Origin: Glandiceps talaboti | Taxonomy: Eukaryota > Hemichordata > Enteropneusta > Spengelidae | Direction of reading: 5' to 3' | DNA length: 64,000 nucleotides | Assembly (NCBI RefSeq): GCF_964340395.1 | Contig: NC_135562.1 | Span: forward strand, 6,698,634-6,762,633 | Shown: positions 24,243 through 34,165 of the stretch, one piece after another | Layout: the number at the start of each line of letters is the position of its first letter | Position numbering within the stretch: the first letter of the stretch is position 1 | Made by a program: the position numbers and the translations under genes | Notes under the pieces: generated by a model | What the model saw: the letters and a program-made list of their open reading frames with translations, nothing else | Database searches by the model: none | Told to the model about the DNA's origin: nothing

Positions 24243-24809
24243 ATTGTAATCCGTTTACTTTAACGAGGACAGTCCCTGCACTGTGTGATATATTATATGT
24301 TTCAAATGGATAACCTTTTTCTCAGCATAACATTAACACACTGAACTGAACTCAGGTCGAATGATTTATGACTTACCTATGTGAAAGTTCTGCGAGTAGC
24401 CTATACAAGTATGAACAAGTAAGTATTTTGACAATACACTATATGTACGTGTATACTTCGTAGTCGGTTTAAACACATTAATTGATTATTCTATCCTTGG
24501 ATTTAATACACAGGTCCCATTTCAAGTATATTGGTGAAGAAAATAGGATATCGTGGCACAGTAATACTCGGAGCTATAATTTCTTCTATTGGATTTTTAT
24601 TGACTGCTTTTGCACCAAATCTTGAGTTCATTTACTTCAGTTTCGGTGTATTAGGTGGTAGGTATCTTATTTAAAATGTAACAACTTGTATATTTCACCA
24701 ACTTTTGAACGCGCGCGCGCGCACACACACACACACGCGCGCGCGCACCTACGCACGCATGCACACGCACACATACATACATACATACATACATACATAC
24801 ATACATACA

Positions 24810-24840
<31 letters not shown>

Positions 24841-26381
24841 TTTATTTTCTTTTCTTGATATTCAGTTACATCTTTTTTCTGGTAATTTAAGACATTTATA
24901 TCAGGATATTGCTGATCAGCTAGGACCGATTATAGTTCATCATTTCAGCCATGCTTTTCTGAATTTGAATAATTTGTATATTAATTTCGTATTTATGTAT
25001 TGCTGTCAGTTTACTATGATTCTCATTGTTCTGTACATAGGTTGCGGTTACGGTCTTATTTTAGCCCCTCATCTTGGAATAATCCCTCTTTACATTAAGA
25101 AGAGATACGTCCTCGCTAATGCTCTGGCAGTTTGTGGTTCTGGATCTGGAGCTTTCCTTTTAACACCTTTGTGGCAAATGCTGATAGAGCTGTATGGATG
25201 GAGAGGTTCTTTTATTATATTTGCAGGGATGAATGCAAACATGTGTGTTTGCGGAGCTTTGTTCAAAACACCACTGATGCAATCTGGAAAGAAGAAGACC
25301 AGAAAGGGTGAATATGACAGTATTGATAAAGTGTCACCAAATAATACCACGAGACATCAAAGTTCTTCTGAGAGACAAACAGTTGTGAGAAAAATGTGTG
25401 ATTACTGTGATTGTAGTCTGTTTTCCCAATACCCAACATTTACATTACTTTCATTTGCTTACTTCCTTGGAATTGGCGTAGGATATGTCGGAGTGCCAGC
25501 ACATATTGTTGCACGTGCCATTTCCACAAGCCTTTGCACAAAACGTGAGATTGCGTTTGCAATGTCCATATTTGGCGTCTGTGGGATAGTAGGCAGACTC
25601 CTCCCAGTGCCTATTTTGTATTTTAACTTCTCAAGTGTAAGATTGTATGGATTGACATTCCTACTCGCTGGAATTATGAATCTTCTTAGTCCTCTCGCTG
25701 ATTCATACTCAACATATTGTGTATACATCGCCTTCCTTTCATTAGTCTGTGGCGCCTTATTCACATTGTTTTCACAAGTAATTAAGGATGTTCTAGGACC
25801 CATTAAAATGGTTGCTGGTGTTTCTTTGTGTGCAGTATCTGGTAGTGTAGGGGGACTATTAGGCCCACCACTTGCAGGTGAGTAACATATATGTTTTATT
25901 ACCTGTCCTTCAGGTATCGCCTAACTTTAATACAAATTACATCAAATGTATGTCTTATTACCTGTCCCTCAGGTATCACCTAACTTTAATACAAATTGCA
26001 TTAAATTTTTAGATTCCGTAGGTGAAAAACGCCGAACTTTGATGAACCACGACACTTTCAGAAATAGTTATCCCTAACACATCTTGAACGTGGTATCGTG
26101 TGTCTCTCAAACGCGTGTTGCATATCCGATCCATAGAGGATAATTAAATTAGTTGGATGAATTCTTCATCTCATATACATATTCAAACACAGTAATTACA
26201 AATTCATGAGAGTAGCCTTTTTCAGCACGGGTCTAACTCATGTTTATGGTGATCCGAAAAAGTGACACTATTTGTTCTTCGCAATGAATTCTTGCTACAT
26301 TTTGTCGATGTCTACATATCGCACTTATATCACAATGTACAATATATTTCCCACAAACACACACACACGCGCGCGCGCACG

Positions 26382-26423
<42 letters not shown>

Positions 26424-27084
26424 GACTACCCAAGTTAGTGATACTTTGACATCGAAAAGTCTTTTATTCACAGCACATGTTTAATTTAGTTTTTGGTGTA
26501 TGTTTATGTAACATTTAGCATTTTCTTTTTTACTTTTGCACATAAGTTTTGCTACATATTAATGTAATTGTTATTGAGATATATTGGTTATTGAGGAAGT
26601 TATAAAATAAGGACCCTCCAAGCATACCAGAGAGAGTTGTGGGTACGATATCGTAGTTGGGTTATTTCATTCAGACAATATGTCGCAAGAAACTGCATTC
26701 ACTGGATTTGCTGCTTCTTTAATTCATTTTGTCGTGGTTCTCTCAAACAGAGCCAGTGAACACTAACTTGCAACGGACTGTATGCCCTTTAACATCTGTC
26801 AAAGTGATATAGCAAAATATTATATTTTTATCCTATTTTCAGGTTTTATATACGACAGTACACAGGACTATAACAACGCCTTTTACTTTTATGGTGCCTG
26901 CATGTCCTTTACCGGCCTAACGATTCTTGTATTGGAGCCATTTACTCGAAGATGCGACAGGAAACTGAACGAAGAAGTTGAAACCAATAATGATGATGAC
27001 GAATATAATGAACTCGCTGAGGCTGATAGAAACAATTACATGGTGACAGGAGATTGTAACAATGATCCAAACAATCAAAAATAA
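19838..27084 (+). CDS. SLC16/MCT-like transporter, copy 3 (complete)
   Basis: Exons 19838-20024, 24514-24657, 25041-25877 and 26843-27084; 1410 bp, 469 aa, GT-AG introns, all phase 1. The ATG at 19838 gives [20 protein letters not shown], with the MCT signature only four residues from the start. Exon 3 has [13 protein letters not shown], the TM5 signature [20 protein letters not shown], a basic loop (GKKKTRKG), [17 protein letters not shown] before TM7 and [12 protein letters not shown] in TM8. Exon 4 encodes the last membrane segment and a long acidic tail. Sequence before exon 3 is open through a CATA microsatellite, but exon 2 read into intron 2 hits a stop at once, so that is intron, not an N-terminal extension. 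AATAAA at 27334-27339 is a candidate polyadenylation signal. Intron 1 (4.5 kb) is the longest of the cluster and may hold a nested gene. Confidence 0.92.
20150..20227. repeat. Short perfect-looking hairpin in intron 1 of copy 3
   Basis: Two arms of about 24 bases (20150-20173 and 20204-20227) are inverted repeats with only a few mismatches (TACAACTGC-GACATCAGA against TCTGATGTC-GCAGTTGTA), separated by 30 bases. It may be a tiny foldback element or an RNA hairpin; no other copy was noticed in the window. Confidence 0.6.
20551..20640 (+). repeat. Promoter-like repeat, plus-strand copy (partner 23960-24039)
   Basis: Positions 20551-20580 are an exact reverse complement of 24010-24039 (30 bases, starting AGTTCCCGTCATGTCATCGG). 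Weaker similarity continues for about 60 more bases (TTCAGT-AACTGG block). The two copies point toward each other and bracket 3.4 kb of intron 1. Confidence 0.7.
20786..22142 (+). other. Possible nested gene or gene relic within intron 1 of copy 3
   Basis: An ATG at 20786 begins MATAES with a perfect GTAAGT donor at 20805. A consistent phase-1 acceptor at 20520-area spacing downstream (AG at 21520-21521) continues as [20 protein letters not shown] and stops at 21599-21601. Separately, 21954-22142 reads [20 protein letters not shown], then a charged helical stretch with one in-frame TAG at 22047-22049, ending [11 protein letters not shown]. The charged part looks like coiled coil. I do not recognise either protein, no donor links the second and third pieces, and the internal stop suggests decay. 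It could be a small real gene, a pseudogene, or chance. Confidence 0.25.
22143..23959. other. Rest of intron 1 of copy 3, nothing recognised
   Basis: AT-rich sequence (especially 22620-23400) turning GC-richer from about 23450. No exon or repeat family is seen. The GC-richer end together with the promoter-like repeat at 23960-24039 could mark a minus-strand promoter, but no downstream exon was found. Confidence 0.4.
23960..24039 (-). repeat. Promoter-like repeat, minus-strand copy
   Basis: Inverted partner of 20551-20640; 24010-24039 is the exact 30-base match. It sits 470 bases upstream of exon 2 of copy 3. Confidence 0.7.
24115..24241. repeat. (CCCT)n-(CT)n microsatellite
   Basis: Pyrimidine-only run: CCCT repeats, then a CT dinucleotide run of about 90 bases. 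It lies in intron 1 of copy 3, 270 bases before exon 2, and could act as a very long polypyrimidine stretch. Confidence 0.95.
24711..24839. repeat. (CG/CA)n-(CATA)n microsatellite in intron 2 of copy 3
   Basis: Alternating purine-pyrimidine GC and AC runs followed by CATA repeats. The same intron carries GTAT repeats in copies 4 and 5, on the opposite strand sense. Confidence 0.95.
25880..26010. repeat. Tandem duplication of about 61 bp in intron 3 of copy 3
   Basis: Two adjacent units share TATTACCTGTCC-TCAGGTATC and CCTAACTTTAATACAAATT with four or five differences. Each unit carries a decoy acceptor (TTCAG or CTCAG); the real acceptor is at 26841-26842. Confidence 0.8.
26355..26419. repeat. 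(CA)n with CG interruptions
   Basis: Alternating CA dinucleotides with a central GCGCGCG block, in intron 3 of transporter copy 3. Confidence 0.95.
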
Positions 27085-27649
27085 TTTAATTCTACAACAT
27101 AGCTTGTGGACTTACAACAATATATATATATCCATGGCGTAATGTTATATTTCTGCTGCTAACCCTCTGATTCTGAACAATTTCCCATGATGAAAATGTA
27201 CACTCATTTCAACATTCTAAGTATGGGCTCAGAATGGGCTCTATGGCACGACATAACTCCTTCCCTGCATATGTGTATAAATCTAAATACTTTATTTTGA
27301 AGATATGGTTCGTATGTATCATTTTGTAAAATGAATAAACAAATTGCTTCATAGATACCCTACGGCTGTTCTGAAAGTTTTGTAGAACATAGTCAACCTT
27401 ATATTTCTGTCCCATATGCTTTTCGGGGAAAAAAACACGACAAGATATTAAAGCATCCATTAAGCTAGAACCAGTTTCTTACGATAGGAAACTGATTTTA
27501 GAAAATTCAATGTAACAGTTAATCCTCGTCGATGATATGAAAATTAGATGAATTTGGACAAATCGTATATCTCGAGTCAATACGTTATGAAAACGACCCC
27601 CCCCCCCCCCCCCATGATTTTTCTATACACTCAGTATCTGAAGTACATC

Positions 27650-27900
27650 GCTGCCATTTGTTTCTGAGTGGCTAAAGTCCTTGGCCAAGATTTGAACCAC
27701 GACTGTGCCTTGGTCCACCCAGCTGTATAACTGGGGACCTATTAGGATAGAAGACATGGAGGCTGCAATGGATTTTATGCTCCCCAGGGAGTAGGGGAAG
27801 TATAAAGGGCCGTTGTGCCGCTATGGATCCATGGCAGGGGTAATAAATTGTGCTTTGAGCAGAGAGTGGGAAAGCGCTATATAAAAACCAGTATTATTTT
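27650..27900 (+). mobile_element. tRNA-derived SINE, 5' truncated
   Basis: Shares TTTGTTTCTGAGTGGCTAAA, TGCTCCCCAGGGAG and the GGGCCGTTGTGCCGCTAT block with the SINE at 11561-11861, but lacks the tRNA-like head. It has an extra segment (CCACGACTGTGCC-TGGTCCACCC) that the first copy has lost. A poly-C run lies just upstream. Confidence 0.8.
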
Positions 27901-28369
27901 ATTAATATGTCGAGCTGAAAACACTGCCATTACAACTTTGAAATTTAAAGTAACTGCAATTCGCTAAACCGAGTAATTAAAGAGGTTAAAAGTTGCTGGT
28001 CTGCAGGGAGTGCCAGTCAACCACGAAAAATGGTTGACACAGTTAAAATAGAAGCGAGTTCGCACACTTGCTCTTTTAACGATTCAACCTGTCTCCATAA
28101 CACACATTTATTTTTTCGAAGAACAAACAAGACCAGGAGGATCAAAAGCTTCTTGGTGGATGGGACTGACATTTGGTGGGATGTTTCAAGAAATGCTATT
28201 CTATGGATGTGTTCAAGACAAAAATGACAGAGCTGCTATGGCCCTAGAAATCATGAGTACACCCTTTAGCAATCCAGTATACTAGTATTTTGTAAAGATA
28301 GCATTATGCGACCCGATCCATTCGTGTTATTACCTATGTAATATACGCCGTCATTTTACTGTTGCTATG
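27901..28369. other. Spacer between transporter copies 3 and 4
   Basis: No recognisable gene or repeat. Its right edge is where similarity with the copy 5 promoter region begins (28370). Confidence 0.5.
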
Positions 28370-28518
28370 CTATGTTGAATGAACAGACTGTATGACAGAA
28401 ACTCTGGTTTATCAATATGAAATTAGATAATGACAGCTTGTTAGCGTATGAGGGCGTCCTAACATACGCGACCGTCCAGAACATTTAATGGTGAACGTCG
28501 GTGAAGGTAGTATACGGT
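28370..28518 (+). promoter_or_regulatory. 5' flank of copy 4, conserved with copy 5
   Basis: About 150 bases match 34014-34165 with roughly three differences, while sequence further upstream is unrelated. Within it GCGTATG (28444-28450) and CATACGC (28463-28469) form a 7-base inverted repeat with a 12-base spacer, kept in both copies. It probably includes the 5' UTR and part of the promoter; the start of transcription is not visible. Confidence 0.5.
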
Positions 28519-30579
28519 ATGGCTAATACAAGTGACGGTGGTGTGAATGGTTGGATTGTCGTATTTGCATGTCATGTCTGCAATATGTTCCTGTTTGGAT
28601 TGAATCAAGCTATAGGACCTGTATTTGTAGCGATGCAGACATACTTTGATTCTGGATCTGCACGTACATCGTGGATTGTGTCAGTGTTTCTGTGCTTCGC
28701 CTTGGGGTTTGGTAAGTCTTTGTCGCGACAACAATAGAGTAAAGGAATTGATATGTCAAACACGGCACGTACTCCGTATGACTACTGGAAAAGAACTCCA
28801 CTCGGCATAACATCTATGCAAGTAGCGCTGGATATATACGCTGCCGGGTTCCGACTCAACGTCTCCCCTCCGCTATGGTTCTTCCCTATTTCAAATAGCG
28901 AGATTTCATTGGCACGGATTTTTGAAATCTAAAACCCCCATACCCTTGCTAATGACGAAAACAACTTTAGATCATTAAATACAACCTACGTCTTGGTTAT
29001 TGTAGCCATGGGAAGTTGAACCAAGCGAACTTTAGACAAGAAATGACAATGCACAAAACGTAGGTTGCATTTAATGATCTAAAGTTGCTTTCTGTATACT
29101 AGTATATTTCATATAGTCATCAGCAAGGATATGGGTGGGTTTTATGGGTGGTTTTTATATCCCAAAATCCGTGCGAATCTGTGCGAATGAAATATGTTTG
29201 CAGTCTGGCTATTTGAAATAGAGAAGAAAACATAGCGGAGGGGAGACGACGAGTCAGAACCCCTCAGCGTATATATCCAAAGCTAATATTCATGGTAATA
29301 AAAACCACAAACTTTAACCTTTCGTTGACTTGTAACCTGTACTCCACCACACATTTACGTTACAGATAGTTTGTTTACGTGTGAGTAATGGTATACTCTG
29401 TATATATACAGCAAGGGTAGCGAAACACGATATACTACGTATGTGTGTTCACAAAACCCTTGGTGTTTAGGCCAAATTAAAAAGTTGTTTGGTTCGGGTT
29501 ATCCCGCCTAATTTTTCACGTCGGCCGTTAACGTTTTTTTACGTATTCGAGAAAATTAATAATAAAATCGCGGAAATCGTGAAGTCTCGCAAGAAATAGG
29601 GGGTACGGAAACTGACATCAACTTAAAAAGACAATATAACACTATTCTTCCAATCAGTAATGGCTGTACATAATATAGGAAGAAATAAACAAAACAGAGA
29701 CCATTTGGAAAACGATGGAAAACCTGAACTAGAAACTCACACATGAAAAAAAATATATAAAATAAAATAAAATAAAATATCTACCTACACCACCTATTTT
29801 AAAATTGACCGCAATCGGAACCACACGTTTGTTTCGGCGTAACGAAATGGTATGTAGTTAAAGTATTAGAAAACAAAGGAATTATCAAATCAAACATGCC
29901 ATACGAGCATGACTCAATAATGCTATCAATCTCCAAAACTGCCTCCCAACGATGAAAACTACATTCATAGACAGCACACAGCATTCAAGATTAATAGTTA
30001 CCAAAAGTAGACGTTTTATTGTCTTCAATCATGTTCTGTAGGTCCTATTGCAAATATGTCTGTGAAGAAAATAGGATATAGATGCACAGTAATACTTGGA
30101 GGTCTAGTGTCTTCTATTGGATTTCTACTGACTGCTTTTGCACCAAGTCTTGAGTTTATCTACTTCAGTTTTGGTGTTCTAATTGGTATGTATTTTAGTT
30201 TAAACTCATAATCCAACACGCTTGGGATCTGGGGTCATGTATGTATGTATGTATGTATGTATGTATGTATGTATGTATGTATGTATGCATGCATGCATGT
30301 ATGTATGTATGTATGTATGTATGTATGTATGTATGTATGTATGTATGTATGTGTGTGTGTATGTATGTATGTATGTATGTATGTATGTGTGTGTGTGTGT
30401 GCGTGCGTGTGTGCGTGCGTGTATGAACATACGTACGTACGTACATACGTACGTATGTATGTATGTATGTATGTATGCATGTATGTGTGTGCGCGTGCGT
30501 GCGTGCGTGTATGTATGTATGTATGTATGTATGCATGTATGTATGTATGTATGTATGTATGTATGTATGTATGTATGTA

Positions 30580-30610
<31 letters not shown>

Positions 30611-32511
30611 ATGTATGTATGTATGTGTGTGTGTGTGCGTGCGTGCGTGTGTGCGTGCGTGTATGAACATACGTACGTACGTACATACGTACGTATGTAT
30701 GTATGTATGTATGTATGTATGTATGTGTGTGCGCGTGCGTGCGTGCGTGTATGTATGTATGTATGTATGTATGTATGTATGTATGTATGTATGTATGTAT
30801 GTATGTATGTATGTATGTATGTGCGCATGTGTGCATGTGTGTATATATGTATATATGTATGTAGGGGTGCGTGCATGCGTGCATTCTGGCATGCATGGGT
30901 GTATGTTTGTATTTACTGTAAACAAATTTGTACTAATTTGGTCATAATTAATTTACAGGAAGTGGCTATGGTCTTATAATAAGTCCACATTTTGGAATAA
31001 TTGGTGTCTGTGTGAAAAAACAATTTGCTCTTGCGAATGCCCTGGTAGTGTGTGGTTCAGGAACCGGAGTTTTTATCTTCACCCCCTTATGGCAACTACT
31101 AATTGATATGTATGGATGGAGAGGAGCCTTTATCGTATTTGCTGCAATAAATGCCAACCTGTGTGTGTGTGGAGCGCTCTTCAAAATTCCGAAGATCCAA
31201 AGTATAGAAACAGATGTAAGGATGACACTTAACGAGAGCGTCAATGACATTTTGCCAGACGAAAATGAGACACGCGAGAAGTATACCAATAGTCTGAGTT
31301 TTGTGAGGAGGAAGTGTGAAGTCTGTGAATGCGGTCTCTTCTGTAGATACCCAACGTTTGCTCTTTACACGTTTGGTTATTTCCTGGGTTTCGGACTCGG
31401 TTTCTTTGGAGTGCCAGCATATATTGTTGCAAGAGCAAAGCACACAAGTCTTGGTTCTGCCAGTAAAATTGCCCTCTCGATGTCTGTATTTGGTGCCTTT
31501 GGGATATTTGGCAGATTAGTGCCTGTAGCTATATTGCGTTTTAGATTACCTGCACTTACAAGCGGACGACTCTTTGGATTATCATTGATATTAGTTGGAT
31601 TAACCAATATCTTGAGTTCCCTTGTCAACTCATACACAGCACATTTCGTGTACACCACATTCCTTGGGATATTCGTCGGGATCTTCAGTACGATGACCAC
31701 TCAGGTTGTCAAAGATGCTCTAGGACCAAGAAAGCTAATGGCAGGAGTAGCTCTAAGTGCGCCATTGGGCGGCTTGGGAGGCTTGGTTAGTCTGCCATTG
31801 GCCGGTAAGTCGTATATCTCATCTCTAAAACTCACCTTTTTAGAATAGCTTTTCGTTAACATGTTCTATGCAGTTGAATGATTGAATAAATGAATGAATA
31901 AATTAAGGAATCATTGAATTAATGAATGAATAAATTATTAAATGAATGAATCAGTAAATTAATGAATAAATGAGAGAATTAATAAATTAATGAATGAATA
32001 ACTCAATGAATGAATGATTAAATGAATGAATGAATTAATTAATTAATTTTAAAAAGATGTCGCACATTTTCCTTTACAAAACTAAAATTTCACAACAAAC
32101 TCAAAAAACTTGAAGATTATGAAACTATTTTTCAAAAACCCCTTGGGGCTACTGCCAGTCAAAGACAGACATCTTAATAACGAAAGGTTGGGAAATGAGA
32201 ATAGTGCTAAGTGATATAAATGTAAAATCACTTGCCCATCAGTACGATTATTCAGTACCAATTATTACTCGATGGGAGGATCCCTAACAATTCTTGATAA
32301 AGACATGTTGCCATACTAAGAATTCATACATTTTTCTACAGGATGGATATATGACACAACCAGTGATTATAACAATTCATTCTACTTCTACGGTTCCTGT
32401 TCGATGTTAGCTGGTATTGCCGTTCTCCTGTTCGAACCGTTTACTCAACGACGTCACGAGAAACTGAATGAAGAGAGCATCGCAAGTACAGATGATATGG
32501 ATGAAGTATAA
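28519..32511 (+). CDS. SLC16/MCT-like transporter, copy 4 (complete)
   Basis: Exons 28519-28711, 30042-30185, 30959-31804 and 32342-32511; 1353 bp, 450 aa, phase-1 GT-AG introns. The ATG at 28519 gives MANTSDGGVNGWIVVFACHV; an earlier GTG in frame is not used. The MCT signature DGG is intact but followed by VNGW instead of VYGW. Exon 3 starts GSGYGLIISPHFG, so the Cys of copies 1-3 is Ser here. The TM5 signature is VKKQFALANALVVCGSGTG, the loop ends in KCEVCECGLFCRYPTF, and TM8 has GIFGRLVPVAIL. The tail is short and acidic (ASTDDMDEV). Intron 2 is filled by a TATG/GTAT microsatellite. Two inverted-repeat elements sit in intron 1 and another lies in the 3' flank; none of the three is in copy 5. 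Confidence 0.92.
28830..29278. mobile_element. Foldback/MITE element with long inverted arms, intron 1 of copy 4
   Basis: The ends are GGATATATACGCTG and CAGCGTATATATCC. Arms of roughly 200 bases are imperfect inverted repeats along their length (ACGTCTCCCCTCCGCTATG against CATAGCGGAGGGGAGACG, and ATCATTAAAT with ACCTACGT against ACGTAGGT with ATTTAATGAT), so nearly the whole 449 bp can fold back. No reading frame. The matching part of copy 5 intron 1 (about 34470-34500) lacks it. Confidence 0.85.
29489..29825. mobile_element. TIR element family B, copy in intron 1 of copy 4
   Basis: Ends are TGGTTCGGGTTA and a terminal TCGGAACCA, near inverted repeats. The interior matches 40071-40370 (TTTTTTTACGTATTCGAGAAA, AACTGACATCAACT-AAAAGACAATAT, ACAGAGACCATTTGG). 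No coding potential. Copy 5 intron 1 lacks the interior at the equivalent place (about 34840). Confidence 0.75.
30237..30863. repeat. Long (GTAT)n microsatellite with 240-bp higher-order repeats
   Basis: Nearly all of intron 2 of transporter copy 4. GTAT, GT and GTGC blocks are arranged so that a block of about 240 bases containing the marker TATGAACATACGTACGTACG appears twice, at 30421 and 30661. Six-frame reading gives long Met-Tyr-Val-Cys or Ile-His-Thr-Tyr frames that are artefacts. Confidence 0.95.
31876..32046. repeat. (TGAA/TTAA)n degenerate microsatellite, intron 3 of copy 4
   Basis: Imperfect TGAA, TAAA and TTAA repeats right after the exon 3 donor region. The matching tract in copy 5 is at 36520-36746, with a different length and an extra pure TTAA block. 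Confidence 0.9.
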
Positions 32512-32816
32512 ACATCTACCCACATAGGTTGAAAGTATCTTGATCAACCAAGGCGATCTTATACAATATCTTTATACAGTACTTTTCCCCAAACCGAGTC
32601 AAAGCTATTAAATGAACTATGAAGATCAGTGAACCTGATCACAAGGTTTGACGTTGAGATAGACACCATAAAGATAACACATAAACATCACTTACAACTG
32701 TGGGCTTTGTATTTAGTTAATGTTAAAAACAGTGACAGCATGCATACTACTTTAACAGATTCTGCCACCTTTCACTGCCTTCTGAACGTGGATTTTGTTT
32801 GAACTTTATCAGATTA
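32512..32816 (+). other. 3' flank of copy 4 with a foldback arm
   Basis: Matches the copy 5 flank (37202-37493). The segment at about 32650-32720 is the left arm of an inverted repeat whose right arm is complete after copy 5 (37480-37580) but truncated after copy 4 (about 33297-33325). Confidence 0.65.
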
Positions 32817-33284
32817 CACAACGATGTTCTACCAACTGTATCCCTTAGTCTGTCTCACGCTGTGCTGGATTCAGGACTAACCTACTAGCAGCAAGTTTCT
32901 CTATTGATCATAGTGTAATTAATCTTTCACTCCCTGATGTTTAATTGAAACAAATTGTTGATGAGACCAAGGCTAGATAGTCACTGCACAGATAATATGA
33001 CACACATACACTCTCTCACTTCACTCAGATGGTAAACAAACAACTCCAACATTTGATGTTAAATTAGCAACTAGAACACAATACAATGTTGCAACATTGT
33101 TTATTATACCAAATTAGACATCCAACCGTGTTGCTATCCTGAACTCCACGGGTGAAATGTAAAGTAGCTAATTACATTAGGGAGTGAATTATTACACTGT
33201 GATCAATAGAGAAACTTGCTGCTAGAAGGTAGCTTTAGCACAGCTTGAAACAGGCTAAGAGATACAGTTGGTCGAACATTGTTG
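32817..33284. mobile_element. Foldback/MITE element flanked by TA, 3' of copy 4
   Basis: The ends are inverted: CACAACGATGTTC at the left and GAACATTGTTG at the right, with arms of over 100 bases (GCAGCAAGTTTCTCTATTGATC against GATCAATAGAGAAACTTGCTGC, shown here for their core). TA flanks both sides (32815-32816 and 33285-33286), as for Tc1/mariner-type insertions. The flank of copy 5 runs directly across this point (about 37490). About 468 bp and no reading frame. Confidence 0.85.
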
Positions 33285-34013
33285 TACCTTGGGTAGTTGT
33301 TACTGTTTATACACGGAGCCCACACATTGGAATTTTTTTAAAAGTGAACTAAAAATTCAAATCTATAGGTAATTTGCGTATGATTTTTTTGGCAAGATTT
33401 GTGTTGTCTGTGCGTGTGCTTCCGTGCATGTGAATGTATGTGTGTGTGTGTAACCACAGTCGTTTTGGAATTAATGACATATGATTCAGAATTGTTATCA
33501 TCAGCTTCAAGCCGAAGTGAATAAATGAATAATCCAGTATGACATTTCGTTCTTTGTTATCACGTGACACTAGAGTGGTGCATACTGTTAAACCTGCACT
33601 AGCTGCAACTGGGATATTTTGTCATGAAATAATCAAAGATATATTCACTGAAAATGTGTCAATTACTTATTTAAAAAAGACATTGTATCTGTTAATTGGA
33701 GGTAAATATTATCTGTAGGTAGCGTAGTGGCAAGCAATTGGTGAAAATAAGAATTATCAAACTATCCACAAATGTAGGACTTTTATTACATTGTATGCTC
33801 CATGTCTTTCTTAAGACTACATTTTTAAATATTCTGTGTTCGTCCATGTTGCATCAGACTTCTATAATTTTCAAATTTGTTGATTTTATGATGCTCATGT
33901 GCTGTATGCCGACCTAGCATTTCTAAAATACAGTATGGACCACGTGGATATAGTTTCTGGAGAAAAGCCGAAACACCTTTCTTCTACGTTAAAATCAGTC
34001 TTCTAGTCAGAGG
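33285..34013. other. Spacer between transporter copies 4 and 5
   Basis: Positions about 33325-33740 match 39275-39738 beyond copy 5 (GATTTTTTTGGC with TTTGTGTTGTCTGTGCGTG, and TTATCACGTGACACTAGAGT), so this spacer belongs to the duplicated unit. No gene is visible. The similarity stops before 33790, and the stretch up to 34013 appears unique. Confidence 0.6.
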
Positions 34014-34165
34014 TAGCTATGTTGAATGAACAGACTGTATGACAGAAACTCTGGTTTATCAATATGGAATTAGATAATGACAGCTTGTTAGCGTATGGGG
34101 GCGTCCTAACATACGCGACCGTCCGGAACATTTAATGGTGAACGTCGGTGAAGGTAGTATACGGT
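34014..34165 (+). promoter_or_regulatory. 5' flank of copy 5, conserved with copy 4
   Basis: Nearly identical to 28370-28518. GCGTATG (34091-34097) and CATACGC (34110-34116) repeat the inverted pair with the same 12-base spacer. Confidence 0.5.

Noticed and set aside
24686-25040. Open sequence before exon 3 of transporter copy 3, which would add over 100 residues at the N-terminus
   Set aside because: It is intron 2 with a CATA repeat. A good acceptor precedes exon 3, exon 2 is in phase with it, and the added residues are low complexity.
30195-30979. Six overlapping frames of over 200 codons reading Met-Tyr-Val-Cys or Ile-His-Thr-Tyr repeats
   Set aside because: They are translations of the GTAT/CATA microsatellite on both strands within a transporter intron. 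Periods of 4 bases stay open in every frame.
30966-31700. Minus-strand frames of 107-114 codons in exon 3 of copies 4 and 5
   Set aside because: Shadows of the transporter coding sequence. They appear in both copies only because the copies are nearly identical, and they have no domain features.
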